Shown here piece by piece: positions 32,521 to 43,689 of a stretch of DNA of 64,000 nt. Made by a program: the position numbers and the translations under genes. This DNA is from Taudactylus pleione (taxonomy: Eukaryota; Chordata; Amphibia; Anura; Myobatrachidae). The stretch spans positions 13,212,501-13,276,500 of the forward strand of contig JAUIMM010000040.1 of NCBI GenBank assembly GCA_031769625.1. The letters run 5' to 3'. The notes under the pieces are model-generated. The model was not told where the DNA came from, did no database searches, and saw only the letters and a program-made list of their open reading frames with translations. The number at the start of each line of letters is the position of its first letter. The first letter of the stretch is position 1.

Positions 32521-32970
32521 GGAGCACCCCTGACGGACAGAGCACCCCCTGGACAACACTACAGCACCCCTTTAGGACTGGAACACTGCACAGGACTTTG
32601 GAGTGGACACAGCCCCTATGGACAACTGACTGCACAACACAGTCCAGCCAGCCCCTATGGACTTTGAAGGAGTGGACACAGCCCCTATGGACAACAGCAG
32701 CACAGCGCAGCGCAGCACAGCACAGCACAACACTACACTACACTACACTACACTACACAGCCAGCCCTAACTCCCGCCCTCCCTCTTCACTGTCCACAGC
32801 TGAGTGAGAAAATGGCGCCGACGCTGGTACCTTATATAGGATCCAAAACCCGCGAGACCCGGAAAGCGGGATGACGATATTTTGCCTCGATTTCAGATCC
32901 GAGTCAGGCGGGAAAAGTCGAGCCTGACTCGGATCGGCCTCGGATTTCAGAAATCCGAACCCGCTCACCC

Positions 32971-32973
<3 letters not shown>

Positions 32974-33006
<33 letters not shown>
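32974..33006. repeat. (TA)n microsatellite
   Basis: Uninterrupted TA run right of BED-hAT copy 1; the left flank of that element (28021-28069) is also (TA)n, so the transposon landed inside one TA array. Confidence 0.9.
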
Positions 33007-33010
<4 letters not shown>

Positions 33011-33228
33011 CAGGGTCAGTATAATTCCACATGAAGTAAATGTGGAATATCCATATCTCCCAGGTTTGGAAGAGCTAAGGCAGTAGGAATGTGTAATGTC
33101 CAGTTCAGGTGTTGCCTCAATCAGAATCTGGAAGGCAGCTGATTACAGACACCTGCATGAGGCTGGTTTAAGAACTGTAGACACTGGGGAAACTGAGCCT
33201 AACAGTGAGATAGTCGCATAGCTTATAT

Positions 33229-33420
33229 GCACCCCGAGTGTACTTCCCAATAGTGATCAAAGGGCGATCCCTGAAGGTGATAGCCGCAGTAGCCTCTAGA
33301 CCACCCTACCCATTGATCCTGGGTCAAGAGGTGGTTATGTGGCATGATGACAGCAGAATGTTCACATCAGAGGTGTCCCAGGAGCCAAGCACTGCTGTTT
33401 CCCAAAGTTGGTGGCTTTAA
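33229..33420 (+). pseudogene. Gypsy aspartic-protease C-terminal fragment
   Basis: The frame reads YFPIVIKGRSLKVIAAVASR then PPYPLILGQEV, matching the strand and YPLILG motif after the flap of Gypsy proteases. The catalytic DTG would lie upstream and is not found. What follows to 33490 is not readable as a domain. Confidence 0.6.
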
Positions 33421-33489
33421 CGCCCTCCTTGGCGAGTGAGTAACCTGAGGGGGGATTGAGACCGAAACACAGTGGGTTCCCATTGGTAA

Positions 33490-34679
33490 GGAAGTGTCCT
33501 AGCAGGACTTTGACCAGGGACAACAGAATGATGGGAACTTGATAAATGCATTTGAAAATGTTGTAGAGATAAATAGTAGAGTAATCACGGCTTTACCAGC
33601 AGACGGTGTACCATACTTTGCATTGAAAAAAGATTTGTTATATCGTGTAACCTATTTGTAGGGTAGACCAATTGTTGGTTCCCCGGAAACACAAGCAGTT
33701 GGTGTTAAGGGCGGCTCATACACACCTGTGGGGTGGCCATTTGGGGGAGGAGAAAACTCTCCAGCATATTCAGTTAAGATTTGTCTGGCCCGGCATTCAG
33801 GCAGCAGTAAAAAAGTATTGTCAGGAATGTCCAGTGTGTCAGAAGACAGCACTCCAGCCAGGGTTTCGGGCACCCTTGGTTGCCCTCCCTGTCATGTCTG
33901 TACCTTTTGAGAGAATTGGATATGGATCTGATAGGGCCGGTGGAAAAATCTGCTCGTGGGTATCAATACATATTAGTGGTGGTAGATTATGCCACAAGGT
34001 ACCCAAAGGCCATCCCACTACGTAAAATTAAATTTAGCACTATTGCCTGGGAATTGTTGATGCTATATACCCATTTGGGAATACCACAGAAGGTCTTAAC
34101 GGATGAAGGTACCCCTTTTGTCTCTAAACTAATGAATGATATGTGCCGACTATTAAAGGTGGATAGAAGTACTACCTCAGTTTACCACCCGAAAACAGAT
34201 GGGCTTGTTGAACACTTTAAACAGACCCTTAAAACAAATGATAAAAAGGGTGGTGTCTGAGGAAAAGCGAGATTGGGACTTACTCCTACCCTACTTAATG
34301 TTTGCAGTGCGAGAGGTACCCCAATCCTCTACGGGATTTAGTCCCTTTGAACTTCTCTATGGGAGGCAACCTAGAGGGATTTTAGATCTGTTGAAAGAAG
34401 GGTGGGAACAACAGTCATTCATGCCAAGAGCCTAACATTGTTCAGTTTGTGACCCAATTGTATGGCCGTTTAAGGCAAATTGCGCCAGTCGTGAATGAGC
34501 ACATGGTTAGGGCACAAAAGCGTAAAAAATCTCGATATGACGTGACCGTGATTAATCAGTCTTTTAAACTGGGAGACAAGGTACTGGTTCTGGTACCCAC
34601 CACTGAAAGCAAAATGTATGCCCAGTGGCGGGGTCCATTTAAGTTGCCCTTAATCCCCGCCAGAAACAGGAGGTGGTGA
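33490..34679 (+). pseudogene. Gypsy integrase (zinc-binding and catalytic core), frameshifted
   Basis: The zinc-binding part reads AAHTHLWGGHLGEEKTLQH then WPGIQAAVKKYCQECPVCQ, an intact HHCC module. After a frameshift near 33900 the core continues with DMDLIGPVEKSARGYQYILV, VLTDEGTPF and TDGLVEHF, giving the D, D, E positions of the catalytic triad. SPFELLYGRQPRG and a C-terminal SFKLGDKVLVLVP and QWRGPF module follow. At 34650-34680 the sequence passes straight into the region upstream of RT. Confidence 0.85.
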
Positions 34680-34872
34680 GTTTAGTAGCACGGCACCGAG
34701 ATGTGTTCTCTGCCATTCCAGGGAAAACCCAAATTATCCAGCATGATATAGTTACTCCTCCAGGTGTGGTAATAAAACAGGGGCCATACCGTATACCCAA
34801 GGCAAAGCGGGCAGTGGTTAAACAGGAAGTAGAGGAGCCATAGGCTGCACCTAGGGGCCATAGAGGAATCCA
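34680..34872 (+). pseudogene. Gypsy reverse transcriptase, N-terminal lead-in
   Basis: Reads VSLVARHRDVFSAIPGKT, GPYRIPKAKRAVVKQEVEE and, after a frameshift, LHLGAIEESS, which corresponds to the stretch just before the RT fingers in Gypsy pol. It lies directly downstream of integrase, which fixes the unusual domain order. It breaks off at the insertion that begins CAGTGGCGTCAC. Confidence 0.75.
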
Positions 34873-35559
34873 GTGGCGTCACAAGGGGGGTGTGGGGGGT
34901 GCAGGCCACACCGGATGTCACCCTCCGAGGGGGAGACACCAAAAAGCCACACACTCCACCTGCGTCACACAGCTGCCTGCACCCTCCCCCACCGTCAATG
35001 AGATGCCCGCAGGGCCATCGAGAGGGGTGGAGTATATCAGTGGCCATGCAAGGAGCCGGGTCCCGGGCAGGGGATTCGCCCTCACCCGCCCGCACCCCAC
35101 CCACTTTTACGGCCGCCGCCCATCACGGACAGTCATGCTGGAAGGTTTCATTCTTTTTTTTAAGACAGCGCACGGCGCGTGACGTCATGTCGTCACACTG
35201 CGCCGCCACTGCTGCTGAAAGAGAGGAGCTCAGGAGCCCACTTCCCATCACTACTATGCCCACCGCTGCTGGAAGGGAGAAGCCTTCAAGAAGAAGGTAA
35301 GTGAAATAAGGTGGCTGTGTGAGGATACAGGGCTGGCTGGCAGAGGACACAGAAGGGGGGAAGGCTGACTGGGGACACAGAAGGGGGGGAAGGCTGGCTG
35401 GGGACACAAGTGGGGGAAGGCTGACTGGGGACACAAGTGGGGGAAGGCTGGCTGGGGACACAAGTGGGGGAAGGCTGGCTGGGGACACAGAAGTGGGGGA
35501 AGGCTGGCTGGGGACACAGAAGGGGGGGGAGGCTGGCTGGGGACACGCAAATTAAATAA
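34873..35559. mobile_element. Insertion inside Gypsy RT carrying a minisatellite
   Basis: The insert starts CAGTGGCGTCACAAGG, a common repeat start also seen in variant form near 20260. It has a GC-rich first half and ends with a G-rich minisatellite and AAATTAAATAAAG. About 30 codons of RT expected between EESS and KVSQFDS are missing, so insertion was accompanied or followed by a deletion. No duplication was found and the exact ends are approximate. Confidence 0.6.
35319..35555. repeat. About 30-bp minisatellite GGCTGGCTGGGGACACAGAA
   Basis: About eight units of GGCTGGCTGGGGACACA(AG)AAGTGGGGGAA, 28-31 bp long. Open frames of 78-140 codons on both strands are produced by this array and are not genes. 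Confidence 0.88.
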
Positions 35560-36423
35560 AGTGTCACAGTTTGATTCCTAACCGATGCCCCAGGTGGATG
35601 AGCTGGTGGAGAATTTAGCAAACAGCCAGTATCTCACCACCTTAGATTTGACAAAAGGGTATTGGTCTGTTTCCTTTAACTGAGGCTAAGGCCAAAACAG
35701 CCTTCTCTACCCCAGAAGGTTTGTTTCAGTATAAAATGCTGCCCTTTGGTTTGCATGGGGCTCCGGCAACCTTCCAGAGGGCTATGAACAGGTTGCTGCG
35801 ACCTCACAAGGAATATGTAGCTGCATATCTAGATGACAGTCACCTTTAGCCCCAATTGGGAGTCACACCTTCCAAGAATAGAAGCAGTGTTGCAATCTTT
35901 ACGGGCAACATGGGTTTACTGCTAATTCTGAGTAGTGTGCCATTGGAATGGTGGAGGCAAAATATTTGGGATATATTGTAGGCAGACGGCAGGTAAAACC
36001 TCTGCCCAGTAAGGTGGAGGCAGTTCTTGCATGGCCTAAACTCAAGTGTAAATCCCAGCTCAGAACATTCCTTGGCCTAGTGGGTTACTACCGCAGATTA
36101 ATTTGTGATTTTGCCATGAGGGCAGCCCCATTAACTGAGTATCTTAAAAAACAATCCCCAGACAAGATAGTATGGTCTAAGGCAGCAGAAGCTGCATGGC
36201 AGGATTTATGGTGCTCCTTGTGTGCAGAACCTGTTTTGCAGGCTCCTAACTTTAAAAAGCAGTTTATATTGCAGAAAGATGCCTCAGGTACGGGATTGGG
36301 AGCAGTTCTTTCCCATGTGGTAGAAGGAGAAGAGAAACCCATCCTCTACCTTAGCCGGAAATTGCTGCCAAGGGAGCGCAAGTACTCAAATGTGGAGCAA
36401 GAGAGCCACTCTTTAGTAAAAAG
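35560..36423 (+). pseudogene. Gypsy reverse transcriptase core, connection and RNase H
   Basis: Starts KVSQFDS, stop, PMPQVDELVENLANSQYLTT then LDLTKGYW. LPFGLHGAPATFQRAMNRLL and the catalytic YLDD (35826-35837) follow. After a break at 35838-35947 the connection reads YLGYIVGRRQVKPLPSKVEA and FLGLVGYYRRLI. RNase H starts QKDASGTGLGAVLSH with its first aspartate and continues to SRKLLPRERKYSNVEQES. The RNase H is cut at about 36423. Several stops and frame changes make this a clear relic. Confidence 0.88.
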
Positions 36424-37044
<621 letters not shown>

Positions 37045-37156
37045 AGCAAAGGTTGTACATGTGATTTGTTAGTTTTTTTTATTTATTAAATTTGCAAAAA
37101 TCACAATAAAACTTTTTACATGTTGTCATTATGGGGTATTGTGTGTAGAATTTTGA

Positions 37157-38038
37157 AATACAAATATTGTACAGCGCTCACCCTTAGCAGATATATACTT
37201 GAAATTGTGTAATGAATGAAATAAATAAATTGTTGTCAGATATATAAACAATCGTGGATTTATTTAAATAATGGTTGTATAGGATGTCCACACTGGGATA
37301 GCAATGCCCAATGTCCTAAGATATGGTGTTGCTTAAAAACAAAACCAAACAAAAGCCAAAACCACAATGGGCAAGTGTCCTATTAGAAAGTCTGTGGCCT
37401 TCCTATTGATGGATGGCCCCTGGAGGGAATACTAATATTGGTGTACTCAGTCTGTGGTAATCCACATGCAGTAGAGTCACTAACAGTGCTAAGACCCAAA
37501 TGGGATGGACCTGGTAACGGCGTCCTGTTACTGGTCCCTGGAGCGATGGAGCATAAAGTTCGTGGTGGGCGCTTGCTGTGCCCGGGTTCCCTTCAGGACG
37601 GGATGCTGCGGCAGTGTGGCAGGGATCCCTGGCAGGCAAAACTGACTGAGTCTGGGGCCAGTGCCGCATGCGATTGCTCCGACACCGGGTCCTGACTGCA
37701 CACCTGCCTATGCCGCCTAGAGATGGAGTGACCCAGCGTCGACCTGCCGATCTTCACCAGGCACCCCCTCCTCCCAGGAACGGGACTCACCTGACTCTTG
37801 CCACATCGCGGCTGGTCTCCCTCTTCTGTCCACTGCGGTTGTCTACACGGTTCCTAGTGTCAGCACGGCTCCTGGATACTTCGCGCCCATCGTTACTTCC
37901 GGGTCACGTGACCGCTGATGCCGGAATGATGAAATTCAGGAATATGGTGTTGGTTACTTGGTTGGTGGATATGGAGATAGTGTAAAAGAGCTCCAACGCG
38001 TTTCGGCCAATAATGGCCTTCCTCTAGGAGTGGTATAT
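37157..38038. mobile_element. 882-bp insertion in the Tc1 copy, CpG-rich core
   Basis: The 7-bp sequence ATTTTGA stands at 37150-37156 and 38039-38045, so the insert is well delimited. Its first 230 bp are AT-rich; 37440-37930 is GC/CpG-rich with TTCCGGGTCACGTGACC near 37899; the end holds CTCCAACGCGTTTCGGCC, a recurrent motif. No inverted termini were seen. Open frames up to 105 codons inside have no domain. Confidence 0.7.
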
Positions 38039-38262
38039 ATTTTGAGGACAAAAATGTATTTATTCCATTTTGGAATAAGGCTTTAACAAACCGCAACAAA
38101 ATGTGGAAAAAGTGAAGCTTTGTGAATAATTTCCGGATTCAATGTACGTTTGTAAGTATATATGTATGATGTCTGAAGATGGGCTATTAAAGCCCAAAAT
38201 GTTGCAAGCTATGGCAGCCTTGTAATTTCATTATTAGCCCACTGAGTGCCACACCTGGAGGT

Positions 38263-38264
<2 letters not shown>

Positions 38265-38300
<36 letters not shown>
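38265..38300. repeat. (TA)n microsatellite
   Basis: TA run directly before the Helitron 5' end, following CACTGAGTGCCACACC. Confidence 0.9.
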
Positions 38301-38305
<5 letters not shown>

Positions 38306-38306
<1 letters not shown>

Positions 38307-39029
38307 TATATAAAAGCGAAACTTTGTCCTTCTGTCTTTCTATACAAATCCACAGTTTACAAGCCAAGATCGTGAAATTTTACATATGAGCGTATTAAAA
38401 CACAGCTGAGGCAACTAAAAAAAATGTAAATTTAAATTAATTCATTAATTTTTAATTAAATAAAAAACACAATTTTTGCTGTATGCTCATTGTGAGGCCT
38501 ACAGGAATATGGGTAGGGCCTTGGAGCGAGCGTTTTGTGTTGTCATATTTTGTCATAATCTTAATGTTTATTATCAAAGAGAGCTTTAGCAGGCTTTCCC
38601 AGCATTCTCAGTTGTCTGACTATACCAAATTACGCAACAACATTGACTTCTTTCTTCCAACTGTGTCAAAATTATAACTTTACAAGGATCCTGCTGTACT
38701 GTGAGCTGCCAAAATATTACACATGGAATGCTACTCGAAAAGTTTTTATGCCCAGAAAACAGGGAGTTGCTGTAGATGGTCATCCTGGTATCAAAGCAAC
38801 AGAAGCTCTTGGCCGTGTTTACACTGTACATCCGACAAATTTTGAATGCTTCTATCTCCGAAGTTTGCTTTACACCGTTACAGGTGCTACTTACTTCGAA
38901 GACCTTAGGACTGTTGATGGGGAAGTTTGTCACACTGTTCGTGAGGCCTGCTTAAGGAGAGGTTTGTATGAGGATGATGTGTAAACAAACATTCTTAAAA
39001 TCCAGGGCAATGCCAGTTACTCCAGCTAG
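38306..39029 (+). mobile_element. Helitron deletion derivative
   Basis: The 5' end CTATATAAAAGCGAAACTTT resembles Helitron 5' ends (TCTATATATAAAA type). The 3' end ATCCAGGGCAATGCCAG followed by TTACTCCAGCTAG has the short hairpin and terminal CTAG expected of Helitrons, with T as the next base and A before the 5' end. There are no terminal inverted repeats. About 724 bp remain, with one replicase/helicase fragment, so most of the 5-kb-plus autonomous element is deleted. Confidence 0.82.
38643..38984 (+). pseudogene. Helitron Rep/helicase fragment
   Basis: The frame reads LLYCELPKYYTWNATRKVFM, LGRVYTVHPTNFECFYLRSL, FEDLRTVDGEVCHTVREAC and RRGLYEDD. This block precedes the helicase domain in Helitron proteins (GRIYTV..., SFEDLRTV..., RRGLLEDD). 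The HUH nuclease and the helicase proper are absent. The frame is open here but truncated at both sides by deletion. Confidence 0.88.
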
Positions 39030-39035
39030 TGTGTG

Positions 39036-39038
<3 letters not shown>

Positions 39039-39071
<33 letters not shown>

Positions 39072-39088
39072 ATATATATATATATATG
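39039..39088. repeat. (TA)n microsatellite
   Basis: TA run interrupted by ATTTTA, just after the Helitron 3' end. Confidence 0.85.
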
Positions 39089-39554
39089 TATGTAGGGAGT
39101 GACCAGACCTTGCCTCTTCAACTGATGATACGTCTATCTCTATTCATTCCACTCAGATAAGCTGCTATTTATTTATTTATATATATATTTATATATTTTT
39201 TAGAAAGGAATATCTCCCCTTTTTAAATATATGGAATGTTGACAGCAGCAGATAGCTTCTCTAAATTTATCTATTTGTTTTAATCCTTTGATAAAGGGTT
39301 ATTAACTGTATTTACATTTTATTTTCACTTTATTATTATTATTATTTTTTACTTCTCATTTATGTGTCTCCAAATAAATTGTTTATTTATATATATTCAT
39401 ATGCACCAGCACTTTATTCCCTTGAATTATACCGGGGTTCCATACGTTTGACCACAGTACCTGATCTGTGTTACACCCACACTATTAGTGCACCTTAGCA
39501 TACTTGTCGCTCTGCAGTCAACCCATTTTCCATATATATATATATATATATATA

Positions 39555-41070
39555 CAGTCAGGTCCATAAATATTGTGACTTCGACAGAATTTTCAGACTT
39601 TGGCCTCTATTCACCACCACAATGGCTTTGACATGAAACAAATAAGATGTGATTTAACTGCAGACTTTCAGATTTAATTTGAGGGTAATTACATCCAAAT
39701 CAGGTGAACGGTGTAGGAATTACAACGGTTTCTATATGTGCCTCCCACTTTTTAAGGGGCCAAAAGTAATGGGACAAACTAAACAATCCTAAATCTAACT
39801 TTCACTTTTTAATACTTTGTTGCAAATCCTTTGCAGGCAATTACAGCCTGAAGTCTGGAACGCATAGACATCACCAGACGCTGGGTTTCATCCCTAGTGA
39901 TGCTCTGCCAGGCCTCTACTGCAAATGTCTTCAGTTCCTGCTTGTTCTTGGGGCATTTTCCCTTCAGTTTTGTCTTCATCAAGTGAAATGCATGCTCAAT
40001 TGGATTTAGGTCAGGGGATTGACTTGGCCATTGCATTACATTCCACTTTTTAGCCTTAAAAAACTCTTTGGTTGCTTTGCAGTATGCTTCGGGTCATTGT
40101 CCATCTGCGCTGTGAAGTGCCGTCCAATGAGTTCTGAAGCATTTGACTGAATATGAGCATATAATATTGCCCAAAACACTTCAGAATTCATTCTGCTGCT
40201 TTTGTCAGCAGTCACATCATCAATAAATACAAGGGAACCAGTTCCATTGGCAGCCATACATGCCCACGCCATGACCCTACCACCACAATGCTTCACTGCT
40301 GAGGTGAGCAGTTCCTTTTCTTCTCCATACTCTTCTCTTCCCATCACTGGTACAAGTTGATCTTTGTCTCATCTGTCCATAGGATGTTGTTCCAGAACTG
40401 CAATGGCTTTTTTTAGATGTTGTTTGGCAAACTCTAATCTGGTCTTCCTGTTTTTGTGGCTCACCAATGGTTTACATCTTGTGGTGAACTCTCTATATTC
40501 ACTCTTGTGAAGTCTTCTCTTGATTGTTGACTTTGACACATATACACCTACCTCCTAGAGAGTGTTCTCTCCGGTGCGTTCTTTCTTTTTAAGAATGTTC
40601 CAAATAGTTGATTTGGCCACACCTAATGTTTTTGCAATCTCTCTGATGGGTTTGTTTTAATTTTTCAGCTTAATGATGGCTTGCTTCACTGATAGTGACA
40701 GCTCTTTGGATCTCATATTGAGAGTCGACAGCAACTGATTCCAAATGCAAATGTCACACTTAGAATCAACTCCAGACCTTTTACCTGCTTAATTGATAAT
40801 GAAATAACGAGGGAATAGCCCACACCTGTCCATGAAATAGCTTTTGAGTTGATAGTCCCATTACTTTTGACCCTTTAAAAAGTGGGAGGCACATATAGAA
40901 ACTGTTGTAATTCCTACACCGTTCAACTGATTTGGATGTAATTACCCTCAAATTAAGTCTGAAAGTCTGCAGTTAAAGCACATCTTGTTTGTTTCATTTC
41001 AAAGCCATTGTGGTGGTGAATAGAGGCCAAAATATGAAAATTCTGTCAATGTCCCAATATTTATGCACCT

Positions 41071-41075
<5 letters not shown>
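39555..41075 (-). mobile_element. Tc1/mariner transposon with about 200-bp inverted repeats, inserted in (TA)n
   Basis: The ends are CAGTCAGGTCCATAAATATT (left) and, reversed, TAGTCAGGTGCATAAATATTGGGAC (right). The similarity continues for roughly 200 bp (AGGAATTACAAC(G/A)GTTTCTATATGTG in both). TA runs on both sides supply the TA target. The 1.5-kb length is that of a full element. The transposase is on the minus strand and broken. Confidence 0.9.
39809..40560 (-). pseudogene. Tc1/mariner transposase, frameshifted
   Basis: From 40347 downward the frame reads HCGGRVMAWACMAANGTGSL and [15 protein letters not shown] (catalytic Asp). After a frameshift near 40036, [20 protein letters not shown] (Glu) and LVMSMRSRLQAVIACKG follow to the end. 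The N-terminal region is readable only in pieces to about 40560 because of stops. Confidence 0.85.

Positions 41076-41117
<42 letters not shown>
41076..41117. repeat. (TA)n microsatellite
   Basis: TA run to the right of the Tc1/mariner element; its left flank (39532-39554) is also (TA)n. Confidence 0.9.
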
Positions 41118-41121
<4 letters not shown>

Positions 41122-41403
41122 GTCTTGAGGAGTTACAGTACGTTTATTGTAGGATCAAAACTGATCCAGATGAATTGAACAGATACTTTTTAAAGAATTT
41201 ATTAGCTAACACAATATGGTCTCTACCATAATTGCTACAAGAGAATGACAATTTTGCAATCTATAAGGCCAATATTTAAAAGCAAATTTATTTTTTATTA
41301 CTAATGAAATTACCATCTGCCTTATAATATTGCACCTTACTACTGTGGGAGATTGAGTATTTCTGGTGAAATTAACATGCTCAAAATGGCTTCCACATAT
41401 GTG

Positions 41404-41447
<44 letters not shown>

Positions 41448-42399
41448 CTTTAATAATTTTAGGCTGTGGACTTATCACCCACAGTTCAGATTAAAAGTAA
41501 AAAAAATATTTAGACATTATTTATTTAATATTTGTGTAGTGAACAATATAGGAATCATGAATTTATGAAATGTGGAGATGTACCTGTATTTCGACAGACA
41601 GACATGTCACAAGAGGTAATACAAATCAGTGCTGGTATTTGCTTGAAGAAAAACAGGTGATCATAGAAAGCTTATTCTGTTCTATGAATGGTGTTAAAAA
41701 TAACAAGAGATGATAAAATGTGTATTCCAGTGGATGGAAATAAAAAGCGCAGCGTAAAGTGTGAATTTGTAATGTTTACATAATTAGTATAAGTAATTCT
41801 AAATTAAGTGCAGAGATCAGTCCGCGCACTTGCGTAATTCATGTCCTTAAACTCTACACTTTCTTAAAGAAATATGTTTTTGAGACGAGCACAACAGACT
41901 GCAGGCTGTTGTTGCTATTCCTATGATTGTGTCTGTAATGTTTTACATTATTGTTGCCAAGAAAAGAGTGCTTAGAAGTTCAGAATGTCCCAGACAAAAG
42001 ATAGAGTTTACCGAAGGAAAAAGCTGTAAATACTGTCGATGAATAGAAATGTGTTATATTATCATGGTTACATAAACCAATAGAGAAAGTTTGAAAACAG
42101 CAAATTTTTAGAAATGTGATTTTTGAGATAAATAGTACTGATATTATTACTGACCATAAGCCAAATGTTTAATGCTGCATTATACCAGACTAAATAAGAA
42201 ACGTTTGCGACAGGTGCTGATAATCATAAAGGATTCAATAGCTTAAGAAAGAAGACATTATTAGAAAATCTTAAAGATTACATAGGTTGCATACATGCTT
42301 AAGGGACTTTTTAAGGATAGGTTGAATGATGCATAACGTAATAGTGTAACATTTTAATATCTAGAGTGAGAAGAACTATCCTTTAACATAATTGTTAAC
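41118..42399. other. Intergenic, AT-rich, unassigned
   Basis: Contains another (TA)n run at 41406-41443. No gene or element end recognised. Confidence 0.3.

Positions 42400-43689
<1,290 letters not shown>

Larger units (their letters stand above)
28070..32973 (-). mobile_element. 4.9-kb BED-finger hAT transposon (copy 1)
   Basis: The ends are TAAGGGTGTGCACCGGCC (left) and, reversed, TAGGGGTGAGCGGGTTCGG (right). The same ends delimit a second copy at 60742-63973 with a perfect 8-bp duplication. Here the insertion is in an AT microsatellite, with ATATATAT on both sides (28062-28069 and 32974-32981). On the minus strand the order is terminal repeat, palindromic CCGAGTCAGGC block, about four tandem repeats of roughly 155-160 bp, the transposase frames, and a 3' end with the palindrome AACCAATCATTTCAGC/GCTGAAATGATTGGTT. 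The element is nearly complete, but its transposase is split by a frameshift. Confidence 0.85.
33007..36423 (+). mobile_element. Gmr1-like Ty3/Gypsy retrotransposon remnant (PR-IN-RT-RH order)
   Basis: Recognisable pieces on the + strand follow the order protease tail (33229-33420), integrase (33490-34679), reverse transcriptase (34680-35850) and connection plus RNase H (35948-36423). Ordinary Gypsy elements have integrase last; integrase before RT in a Gypsy-type pol is known for Gmr1-like elements. Frameshifts, stops and a large insertion at 34873-35559 show it is dead. The 3' end is cut off by a Tc1 element at about 36424, and no LTR was recognised on either side. Confidence 0.8.

Noticed and set aside
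34890..35621. Overlapping open frames of 78-140 codons
   Set aside because: They come from the 30-bp minisatellite and GC-rich insert within the Gypsy RT.
33007..36423. Two adjacent Gypsy fragments joined by chance
   Set aside because: The IN-to-RT transition is direct and the pieces are collinear on one strand, which matches the known Gmr1-like order more simply than a chance juxtaposition.
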